Shown: piece after piece, positions 56,940 through 64,000 of the stretch
How the letters are laid out: each line of letters opens with the position of its first letter
Position numbering within the stretch: position 1 is the first letter of the stretch
Assembly: GCF_014284305.1 (NCBI RefSeq)
Contig: NZ_JACOFW010000006.1
Span: forward strand, 124,001 to 188,000
Direction of reading: 5' to 3'
DNA length: 64,000 nucleotides
Source: Affinundibacterium seohonense
Lineage (GTDB): Bacteria; Pseudomonadota; Gammaproteobacteria; Burkholderiales; Burkholderiaceae_D
The notes under the pieces: model-generated
The model's database searches: none
Told to the model about the DNA's origin: nothing
Seen by the model: only the letters and a program-made list of their open reading frames with translations
Made by a program: the position numbers and the translations under genes

Positions 56940-57722
56940 ATGACGACTTGGGTGTTATTACGCGGCCTCATGCGTGAATCTCGTCACTGGGGCGACTTTC
57001 CACATCAACTGCAGCGAGTCATCGGTGATGAGGACATCATCTGCATCGATTTTCCCGGGAATGGCCCTCTCAACAAGCAACAAAGCCTCGCCAGCGTGCC
57101 TGAAATGGCTAAGCACTGCCAGCAGCAATTGCAGGCCAAGGGCTTGCCGCCGCCCTATCACGTGTTGGCGATTTCACTTGGTGCCATGGTCGCAGTCTCC
57201 TGGGCAGAATCGTTCCCCGACGACATCAAATCCTTAGTCATGATCAACACAAGTCTGGCACCGCACAATCCGTTTTATGAACGATTGCGTCCTCAGAACT
57301 ATCCGCGTTTACTCCGTACCTTAATGTTCGGCAACACGCAAAAACGTGAGTCATTAATTCTGCAGTTGACCAGTCGTTTGACCGACAAAAAAACAGCCAG
57401 TACAGTGATTGACCAATGGGTACATTACGCGCGGGAGTATCCAATTTCGCGCAAGAATATTCTGCGACAACTACGGGCTGCATCGCAATTTCAAGCGCCT
57501 GAACGTCCCCCCACCTCAGCTATTCTGATGCTAGCAGGGCGACAAGATCAACTGGTGGATATGCATTGTTCGCAAACCTTAGCCGATAAATGGCAAGTGA
57601 ATTTACGAATCCACGACAAGGCCGGCCACGACTTACCCTTAGATGATGCGCAATGGGTGATTACTGCCATCCAGGAATGGCGCAGAGATGTCTTTAGTGA
57701 CAAAGATTTTGACGTGGCCTAA
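56940..57722 (+). CDS. Alpha/beta hydrolase
   Basis: 260 residues, cytosolic. WVLLRGLMRESRHWGDF oxyanion part, nucleophile elbow AISLGAM (Ser78; note ISLG rather than the usual GxSxG first Gly), acid in AGRQDQLVD near 203 and His in KAGHDLPLDD near 226. Resembles BioH/MhpC-type esterases. Co-transcribed with the M14-like gene; convergent with the truncated DUF1203 gene. Confidence 0.87.
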   Translation: MTTWVLLRGLMRESRHWGDFPHQLQRVIGDEDIICIDFPGNGPLNKQQSLASVPEMAKHCQQQLQAKGLPPPYHVLAISLGAMVAVSWAESFPDDIKSLVMINTSLAPHNPFYERLRPQNYPRLLRTLMFGNTQKRESLILQLTSRLTDKKTASTVIDQWVHYAREYPISRKNILRQLRAASQFQAPERPPTSAILMLAGRQDQLVDMHCSQTLADKWQVNLRIHDKAGHDLPLDDAQWVITAIQEWRRDVFSDKDFDVA

Positions 57723-57737
57723 GCAAAGAAAAAATGC

Positions 57738-58025
57738 TCAAGAAGACACGCGCTCAATACGGCATGCGTAACAACCGTAAGTAGGGAATCTGACGAAGAC
57801 GAATTCAACTTCCTGCTTAGCCAACAAACTTTGCAAATCATCTTCGCATTGCAGCGGCGTAGTAAGACAGGCGTCAACGATACGCTCTTGCGCCGAATAG
57901 GCACGTAGAACGAATTGTTGTCCAAGGTAATGCTGCGCTATGACCCCCGGTAGGTGCTGGGGACGCACTTGCGTATTCTGATATTCATGTTCATGGGCAC
58001 GAATAAAAATCGGACCATATTCCAT
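57738..58025 (-). pseudogene. 5'-truncated DUF1203 gene
   Basis: 95 codons. The text matches the last two thirds of DUF1203 proteins (YGPIFIRAHEHEY, QFVLRAYSAQERIVDA, VEFVFVRFPTYGCYACRIERV); the usual N-terminal 55 or so residues, with the Cys-Arg motif region, are missing. The only ATG comes directly after the U8 tract of the TonB gene terminator. A GAGAAG in the hairpin arm could serve as a ribosome site, but the fragment is most likely a remnant. Confidence 0.6.
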
Positions 58026-58055
58026 AAAAAAAAGCTTCTCAATTTCTTGAGAAGC
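58026..58055 (-). terminator. Intrinsic terminator of the TonB receptor gene
   Basis: On the minus strand GCTTCTCAA-GAAA-TTGAGAAGC, a perfect 9-base stem, is followed by eight T. It lies about 55 bases beyond the receptor stop. Confidence 0.9.
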
Positions 58056-58109
58056 CTTTCTTTTAGCGTACGCTAGAAAACCAATTTATTTTCGTTTTAC
58101 AGAAATCAA

Positions 58110-61100
58110 TTAGAAGTCGTAGCGTGCGGAGATACGAGTCGAACGAGGTGACTGATATGCGGTTGGTAGACCGTAATTTTTACTAATACGTCCAGCTGTT
58201 TGCGTATCGCGACTATAGTCCTTGAACTCATTGATCGTTTGCTCAGTTTGGAAGTTAAATAGATTATAAATTGTTCCAGAAATTGTCAACAGTCCGCTTT
58301 CGAGTTTCAATTTATAGTTCACGCTTAAATCAAATGATTTGGTCCAAGGTAAAGTGCCCAGAGAACCGCGCTGCACTAAAGAGCTTTGCGCCATTTGCTT
58401 TTTAGGGTCGCGCGTATCGGGTGCGAATTCGCCATTGAGACAGTAATAACTGTAGCCATAGCTACCGGCGCCGCCTTTAGTCGTCCCATCCGCACCGTAG
58501 AAATCAAACGCTGCGTTTGGCATACCTGGGCGTGGTACATTGCCTAAGCAAGATATTGGTCGTCCTGAGACTAAGCTGGCGTTCAAGCCAATGGAGAAGC
58601 GGTCATTGAGCGCATAAGTACCAAAGGCTTTGAGTGAGTGAGTACGTTGGTTAGGCGTTGGACCATAAATACCATCCGTGCCTGATGCAAAGTCAAATTC
58701 TGAGGTCACACCTGGATCCGTCTGATCATTATTGGAGCTCACATAGCCTTCGGAGGTGCCAAGATTTCTGGAGTAAGTATAGGAAGAAGACATACCCCAT
58801 TTTCCGTCAAAAGGACGATCTAAGCTAAATTGTATATCGTCGTACTTACGTTCGAATTTAGCGAGACGAATATAGCTATTCGGAATCGTCACCGGTATTA
58901 ATTTACCATCGTTTGCGGCGTCAACATTGATGTTCAAATCACGACCTGGATTCATGATGACACAAGTTGCTAGCGTGTTAGGATTAAACTTGGTATAGCC
59001 TTTGTCCTTCATGAATTGACCGATACCAGTGGAACCACAGAAGTCATCCATACCATCGGTGATTTGACGATGCATGTATTTCACACCAACAGACCATTCT
59101 TTTGTGAGTGCTTGTTGGAAGCCAAGAATATATTCGTACTGTGACATTGGGCGCAATTTACTATCTGCGACCGTCTCAGGTACAGGTGTCATTTCACTAC
59201 CAGTAATGCCAGCGGCACCGATTTCAGGGCCAAGATTGAGTGGCGCAGCTGTTCTTGGGTCTTTGCCCTTAAATGTGTAGAAGCGATGGAAAGTCCATTC
59301 GGCACGTGAGGCACGGATATTCGTGTTGGACGAAATTGGAATGTAATAGCGACCTACATTACCGAAGATTTTGGTTGCACCATCTCCAAATACGTTCCAT
59401 GCCGCACCAAGACGTGGCGCTAGAAGATTGTCGGCTTTTGCAAAGCTCTTCCCAATGGCGTTCTTGTTGTCAAATGATTCCCAGCGTAAGCCCGTATTTA
59501 GCAAAATATCTTTACTGATGCTCCACGAGTCTTCAATGAATTTAGCGGTATTAATAACATCATAAACGCCAGAGCTACTACCATCATCACGGACGCGGAC
59601 ATACTCTTCATTTGGTTTTAAAAGACCGAATACGTTGTTGGCCGTACCATTTTTATCCGCCGCGTAGTACCGATAGTAGACGCCACCACTATTGTTTTGC
59701 GATGTGCCGGCCTGAGCGGAAGTGAATTTTTGTGCATCGTAACCCGCTCTGATCGTATGCGATTTCCAAGTGTATTCTAAATCAAGGCGACCAGATTTGC
59801 GTTCGTCATAATCACGGGGAATTTTTGCATCACGTTCCGCACCATTATTATTCGGGTCGTAACATCCCATAGGATTCAAATTGACATCCAATACCCAAGG
59901 ACAATCACGTCCGTTTCGGTTTGGATTGGTTCTGAGTTCACGGATGTTTTTTACACGCCCCAATTGTCCAGAGATATTGAAATTATCACTCAAATAGCCA
60001 GTGTACTTGAACATCTCAGCATCAGACTTTGAATCAAAAGTCTGATGATCCGCTGCGCCTATATGGCTTGTAGCATATTCATTTGGGATGACATTACCTT
60101 TATCGTCACGCACTAGATTGGTGTAAATATTGGAGTAGCGATCAGAATTATTCACTAAGCCAGTAAATTCTAGCCTGTGATCCTGGGTGATATTGAAATC
60201 AAGTTTAAGTACACCACTCGGTGCGTTAGTTTTACCTTGAGTGCTAGTTTGGCGTCCATAAGTATCAGAATGACTGATACGACTGGCGATTAAACCGAAG
60301 ATAAAAAGCTTATCCTTGATAATGGGTCCACCTAAATACACATTGCCGGTCAAGGAGTCGGCGGTATTGTCGCGATTGAAACCACCCGTGATATACCGAG
60401 TCGGGGTGGTTTGGGGTTTGCCAGTGACTGGATCATTGTAAAGTTCGTTATCGATGATATTTTTTGGTTTTTTACTGAAGAAATTGTTTGGGCTGTAGTA
60501 CACAGAAGCACCACCCTGCCAAGTGTTCGTACCGCTTTTGGTGGTCAATGCCACCACACCACCCAAAGAACGACCAAACTGTGCGCCATAGCCACCTGTT
60601 TTCACTTGTTGTTCAGCAATCGCCTCAAATGGAAGATTGATGTACGTTGTAAATGTACGAAGATTGGTGACATCAAAACCATTAATGTAATAGGCATTTT
60701 CAGCCACAGACGCGCCACCAATTGCAGCCAAACCACCTAAGCCTGGTGAACCTTGTACTGTGCCTGGCGCCAGCAAAGAAACAGAGGTCGTATCGCGTGA
60801 GACCGGCAGAGCTTGGATTTGTTTCGCAGTGAAAATCGCGTTCGATTCCGTTGAGCTCATGTCAATGGCTGAGCGGGTACGGGAACCCGTGATGACGACG
60901 TTCGTGGCACTGGATAAGGAAACTTCAACACCAGAACCAGAAACTACGTCAACTTCCTTTTTCAATGCGCCTGACGATAAGGAATAGCGACCAGGCTGCA
61001 ATTTAGGAAGGCGATAGCTTCCATCTACCTCCGCGTGGATTTGACGAGAAACGCCAGTGTCAACATTGGTAACGGTGATGAGTGCTTTTGATTCCGCACG

Positions 61101-61217
61101 ACCATAAATTGAACCTTCAGAATTTTGTGCTAATGCGCCAGAAACGAAGCAAAAACTCACTGCAATTGATATGGCCGAGCGCTTAAATGTAAGCTTGTTA
61201 AAAATTAATTTCTTCAT
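58110..61217 (-). CDS. Oar-like TonB-dependent receptor
   Basis: 1035 residues. Signal peptide (about 1-30, ending ALAQ), then a carboxypeptidase-regulatory-like domain (about 32-105, ITVTNVDTGVSRQIHAEVDGSYRLPKLQPGRY), a plug (about 120-235, IQALPVSRDTTSVSLLAPGT, GGYGAQFGRSLGGVVALTTKSGTN), and a large beta-barrel ending RISARYDF with terminal Phe, the outer-membrane assembly signal. Oar-like receptors import large or unusual substrates with TonB energy, or take part in adhesion and secretion. Substrate unknown. It stands alone. Confidence 0.9.
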   Translation of the reverse strand: MKKLIFNKLTFKRSAISIAVSFCFVSGALAQNSEGSIYGRAESKALITVTNVDTGVSRQIHAEVDGSYRLPKLQPGRYSLSSGALKKEVDVVSGSGVEVSLSSATNVVITGSRTRSAIDMSSTESNAIFTAKQIQALPVSRDTTSVSLLAPGTVQGSPGLGGLAAIGGASVAENAYYINGFDVTNLRTFTTYINLPFEAIAEQQVKTGGYGAQFGRSLGGVVALTTKSGTNTWQGGASVYYSPNNFFSKKPKNIIDNELYNDPVTGKPQTTPTRYITGGFNRDNTADSLTGNVYLGGPIIKDKLFIFGLIASRISHSDTYGRQTSTQGKTNAPSGVLKLDFNITQDHRLEFTGLVNNSDRYSNIYTNLVRDDKGNVIPNEYATSHIGAADHQTFDSKSDAEMFKYTGYLSDNFNISGQLGRVKNIRELRTNPNRNGRDCPWVLDVNLNPMGCYDPNNNGAERDAKIPRDYDERKSGRLDLEYTWKSHTIRAGYDAQKFTSAQAGTSQNNSGGVYYRYYAADKNGTANNVFGLLKPNEEYVRVRDDGSSSGVYDVINTAKFIEDSWSISKDILLNTGLRWESFDNKNAIGKSFAKADNLLAPRLGAAWNVFGDGATKIFGNVGRYYIPISSNTNIRASRAEWTFHRFYTFKGKDPRTAAPLNLGPEIGAAGITGSEMTPVPETVADSKLRPMSQYEYILGFQQALTKEWSVGVKYMHRQITDGMDDFCGSTGIGQFMKDKGYTKFNPNTLATCVIMNPGRDLNINVDAANDGKLIPVTIPNSYIRLAKFERKYDDIQFSLDRPFDGKWGMSSSYTYSRNLGTSEGYVSSNNDQTDPGVTSEFDFASGTDGIYGPTPNQRTHSLKAFGTYALNDRFSIGLNASLVSGRPISCLGNVPRPGMPNAAFDFYGADGTTKGGAGSYGYSYYCLNGEFAPDTRDPKKQMAQSSLVQRGSLGTLPWTKSFDLSVNYKLKLESGLLTISGTIYNLFNFQTEQTINEFKDYSRDTQTAGRISKNYGLPTAYQSPRSTRISARYDF

Positions 61218-61524
61218 AACATCCCTTATTGTTTTAATGTGTGCCCATGCGGAAATTTAGCAAAAAAATAGCTTAAAAATACGCAGCTGTGAGTTTAATC
61301 TAGAAAATTAATTTTCAATATATCAATCAAAGCCTATTTTTTTTAAGTTTTACTTGTGTCATGTTTGGCTAAAAGTTCAACCTATTTACAATATATTTTT
61401 AGGTCTAGAAATTGCGCTGGTTTCATAGGGAAAATGATGCCTGTTGGTGCGTCAACTTATAAAATTGACACTCACTCACAAATAAAAACTAGATGAAATA
61501 TTAAGATAAAATTGTTGTAAATTG

Positions 61525-62163
61525 TCCACGGGACGTCGTGTTTTTCTGTTGATGCAAGCGCGTAAATTGCCAGCGTTGATCGGGCAGATCAAGAGCGCTT
61601 GTTGCAGGTGTTTGAAATTCGTGCACAAGACCACTCTTTTCGATAAAAAAGCGACATGCCAAAGGGGATCAACTTATCTATCTTTGCCCTAAACCACAAT
61701 CAGGTGGCAAAAAGGGAACGAAGATTCTCACCCCACTCGAATTGATAGCCAAAACGCCGCATTAGTATCCCCACGTACGCATAGACACCGTTACTTTGGC
61801 GTGTTAGCGCCCAATTCACCATTAAGGGAAGCGATCACAGCACTTGCGACAGATACTCCCATCATCACCGTGTCTGCACGACCCGAACCAGAAGAAGATA
61901 CAAACAACGCTAAACGCTCCCCCCCCCCTCGCTATCTGTGTGCGATGCTGAATAAGCGCATTTATCAAGCTTTTCCGCTACTGTGTTCACTCCGCAGTGG
62001 AGAAATAAGGCTCATTGCGGCGACTAACGATGAAGCCGTAATCAGAAAAATACTGGTGTATCTAGGAGAGCCACATGATCCACCCAGATTCGCCCTCGCC
62101 ATGAACCGCCTTTATGGGATACTTGTGACGAAGCGAGTAAAGACCCGTTTGATGCTCAGATAG
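61525..62163 (+). pseudogene. Decayed IS91-family transposase
   Basis: Pieces of an IS91-type transposase in shifting frames. 61538-61644: FSVDASA, a TAA, then IASVDRADQERLLQVFE. 61667-61765: DQLIYLCPKPQSGG and TPLELIAKTP, ending in a stop. 61767-62163 in another frame: SPRTHRHRYFGVLAPNSPLREAIT and, after 50 residues, GEIRLIAATNDEAVIRKILVYLGEP, the usual C-terminus. At least one nonsense change and two frame changes make it inactive. The start and ends of the element are not visible. 61218-61524 is A/T-rich and contains the receptor upstream region and nothing else I can name. Confidence 0.85.
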
Positions 62164-62334
62164 GCGAGGTATTTGAGGGTGATCTTATTTGGGATGAGGG
62201 ACATCAAAGGATTCGGACGCTAAATTTCAGACGACGAAACAGTGTCAACCAAAGACCGAAAAATTTGAGTTAAGCTAGCCAAGGTCTGTTGGCACAGGTA
62301 TCAAGCATTTCCGTCAATCTTACACCGTACACTG

Positions 62335-63390
62335 TCAAGGAAGCTCGTCTGCCATAGTAAGTAACTGATTCACTATCGCATCCAAACCAGGTCGCTGCAC
62401 AGTGGGAATAAACATGGCGTTCGCTAACAAAATCAATGTCATCTTCTTTTGTGGCACTTGCCGATAGGCCGTAGCCATGCCGCCAGTAAATCCATATGTC
62501 GCCACACCGTTCAATTCAATCAAATCCCAGCCATGAGCGAAATTTCTGGGCTTCGCATACACAAAAGGCTGGCGTAATTTAACTAAGCCGGAGGCTGAAA
62601 GTAAGGCGCCCGCATCCAATTTCTTATTCCAATCGAGAAAAGCATTCATACTCAAACTCAAACCAGCCGCAGCGTAATTGTAGTGAGGAAAATGCCAATT
62701 GCGCTTGGTCAACTTGTCGCCCGCATTGTTATATCCCGAAGCAAAATTAGGCATAACCGCGAGATGATTTCCTTCAAAAAATGCAGAGGTTTGTGTTCCT
62801 GAAAACTGCGTTTCCATGATGTAGGCACTCAGAGTTTGACCAATTATCTTTTGAAAAATACGATTGAGTAACCAATAATTCGTTTGATTGTAATCAAACT
62901 GAGCGCCGGGTTTAAATAGAATCGCCTGCGCATACACCGCTTGCTGTGCCTCGGCTTCAGGCAAATTCTCATACATGACGATATCGGGCAAACCGGATGA
63001 ATGACTGAGTAAATGTTCGATTTTTACCTCGCGCCAAGCCTCGGGCAAGTCGGTCAAAAAATCCACCAGCTTGTTATCCAACGATAATTTCCCTTGCTCT
63101 ATCAATCGATGCACTGCGACCACAGAGAAAATCTTGGTACTGGAAAATAGAGGAAACACGGTGTCATCTGAAACAGGCATAGAAAATTCTAAATTTGCCA
63201 GCCCATAATTACCTCGGTGTATAAGCTTGCCATCTCTGACTATCGCCAATGTTAGACCGGGTATGTGATGCAACTGCTGTATCTGTTTCACATAACGATC
63301 GATTTCGTTCTCGGTTTGAGAACGAGCATGAGGCATACTGAATAACAGTAAGCAGAGAAAGCAAACTCGCGCTAAACAGATCAACATCAT
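62335..63390 (-). CDS. Exported serine hydrolase, class C beta-lactamase-like
   Basis: 351 residues. Signal peptide (about 1-24). The SxxK motif is SSTK at residues 83-86 in FPLFSSTKIFSV; the second motif, normally YxN, reads YNQ in FDYNQTNYWLL; the third is near YGFTGGMA. Proteins of this group are esterases or D-amino peptidases more often than beta-lactamases. Its start overlaps the DJ-1/PfpI gene stop by 4 bases, so the two form one transcript. Confidence 0.87.
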   Translation of the reverse strand: MMLICLARVCFLCLLLFSMPHARSQTENEIDRYVKQIQQLHHIPGLTLAIVRDGKLIHRGNYGLANLEFSMPVSDDTVFPLFSSTKIFSVVAVHRLIEQGKLSLDNKLVDFLTDLPEAWREVKIEHLLSHSSGLPDIVMYENLPEAEAQQAVYAQAILFKPGAQFDYNQTNYWLLNRIFQKIIGQTLSAYIMETQFSGTQTSAFFEGNHLAVMPNFASGYNNAGDKLTKRNWHFPHYNYAAAGLSLSMNAFLDWNKKLDAGALLSASGLVKLRQPFVYAKPRNFAHGWDLIELNGVATYGFTGGMATAYRQVPQKKMTLILLANAMFIPTVQRPGLDAIVNQLLTMADELP

Positions 63391-64000
63391 TTCTTCTCAT
63401 CGAGTAAGCGAATCACCGCTTCCGCCACTGCAACCGAAGATTCCCAATTCATCCCAGTCACCAGACGTCCATCGACCTCAATATGACTTGAACCATTTGC
63501 GCCAGAGGTGAATTTTCCTTTGCGTTGCTTAATCGTCGTTTCTAGCGAAAAAGGGTAGGCCTTGAAAATGGGCGATTGTTGATTCAGGTAGCGATCCGGA
63601 AAACTGGTCAGTACCTTATCACTCAGTAAAAATGTTCCATCACGCTGTTTCAAATTACTAATGCCTTGCGTACCCTGGCAAATCGCTGCAATCACACCGC
63701 CTTGCTGCTCATAAATCTGCATGGCAATCGCTTGTATAGCCGGATTATCGGCAATCTCAATAATGGCGGAACCGCCACCGATATAATTAATGGCAGCATA
63801 ATCCTTCGCCGCGATCTCGGTGGGATGTTTGGTATGCGCCAGCGCCCACATAAAATCACGGTCATAGAGATGCTGCCTCTGCACCGTATCTGAGGTATTG
63901 ATCATTTCCAAAGGGACAGAACCACCCTGCTGGCTGACGAAATCAACGGCATAACCCGCTTTGATAAAGGTCTGATACGCGTACGCTAGCTCGGGGAAAT
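63387..64000 (-). CDS. DJ-1/PfpI family protein, 5' end outside window
   Basis: The frame is open to the right edge; before the first internal start it reads FPELAYAYQTFIKAGYAVDF then VSQQGGSVPLE, the normal N-terminal region of Hsp31/DJ-1-like proteins, so the start lies beyond 64000. About 204 residues are visible. INYIGGGSAIIEIADN, the nucleophile Cys in VIAAICQGTQGI, and a late VEAVIRLLDE helix are present. The Gly/His after the Cys in most relatives (CHG) is CQG here. Members act as glyoxalases, chaperones or amidases. Overlaps the serine hydrolase gene. Confidence 0.9.
   Translation of the reverse strand, partial: FPELAYAYQTFIKAGYAVDFVSQQGGSVPLEMINTSDTVQRQHLYDRDFMWALAHTKHPTEIAAKDYAAINYIGGGSAIIEIADNPAIQAIAMQIYEQQGGVIAAICQGTQGISNLKQRDGTFLLSDKVLTSFPDRYLNQQSPIFKAYPFSLETTIKQRKGKFTSGANGSSHIEVDGRLVTGMNWESSVAVAEAVIRLLDEKK

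Noticed and set aside
1..64000. CRISPR arrays, tRNA, rRNA, prophage or toxin-antitoxin genes
   Set aside because: I found no regularly spaced repeats, cloverleaf sequences, phage structural genes or toxin-antitoxin pairs by reading; a tRNA or covariance-model scan would be needed to exclude small RNAs.

Overview
The window looks like chromosomal DNA of a betaproteobacterium, most likely an Oxalobacteraceae member of the Undibacterium/Herminiimonas type. This is inferred from gene content (fused IcmF beside a fused indolepyruvate oxidoreductase, RTX/DUF4214 proteins, a TorF-type porin, an OhrR/Ohr pair, DUF1800/DUF1501 pairs) and from moderate GC; no rRNA or tRNA gene is present to confirm it. 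Both edges cut genes: a DUF1800 gene at the left and a DJ-1/PfpI gene at the right.

Layout. 1-5.9 kb: a DUF1800/DUF1501 pair and a secreted RTX metalloprotease. 6-10.9 kb: an SnoaL-like protein, then an apparent operon of alpha/beta hydrolase, BlaI-type repressor and M56 sensor-protease with HEAT repeats, then a small dienelactone-hydrolase-like protein. 11-16 kb: a hairpin repeat, a double TPR/glycosyltransferase-like protein, and ohrR-ohr with a probable operator. 16-19.3 kb: an alpha/beta hydrolase, a soluble chemoreceptor, and a decayed second copy of the hydrolase, so the receptor sits inside a segmental duplication. 19.3-29.5 kb (minus strand): DUF3592 protein, icmF, fused iorAB, a SprA-related metalloprotease and an aminotransferase. 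29.7-34.7 kb: a large hybrid histidine kinase and corA. 34.8-49 kb: a potassium block containing kdpFABC with a small unnamed upstream gene, kdpD and kdpE on the minus strand, and, divergently, a second shortened KdpD-like kinase with a KdpE-like regulator followed by kup, which carries an in-frame stop codon. 49-64 kb: several small exported proteins, an NHL-repeat lipoprotein, PhoD, an M14-like peptidase, a hydrolase, a truncated DUF1203 gene, an Oar-like TonB receptor, a decayed IS91 transposase, and a serine hydrolase overlapping a DJ-1/PfpI gene.

How the genes fit together. The strongest theme is potassium: high-affinity Kdp ATPase, low-affinity Kup, CorA for Mg2+/Co2+, and two KdpDE-type systems around one intergenic region with tandem GTGTAAA boxes. 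A second theme is stress and envelope sensing (OhrR/Ohr, BlaI/M56). Dispersed palindromic repeats of at least three kinds occupy the larger gaps, including a BIME-like pair that separates kdpB from kdpC.

No phage, CRISPR array or classical defence island is visible. The least explained pieces are the BlaI/M56-HEAT/hydrolase operon with its operator-like palindrome, the duplicated K+ signalling modules with the broken kup, and the 45-codon gene fused by overlap to kdpF.
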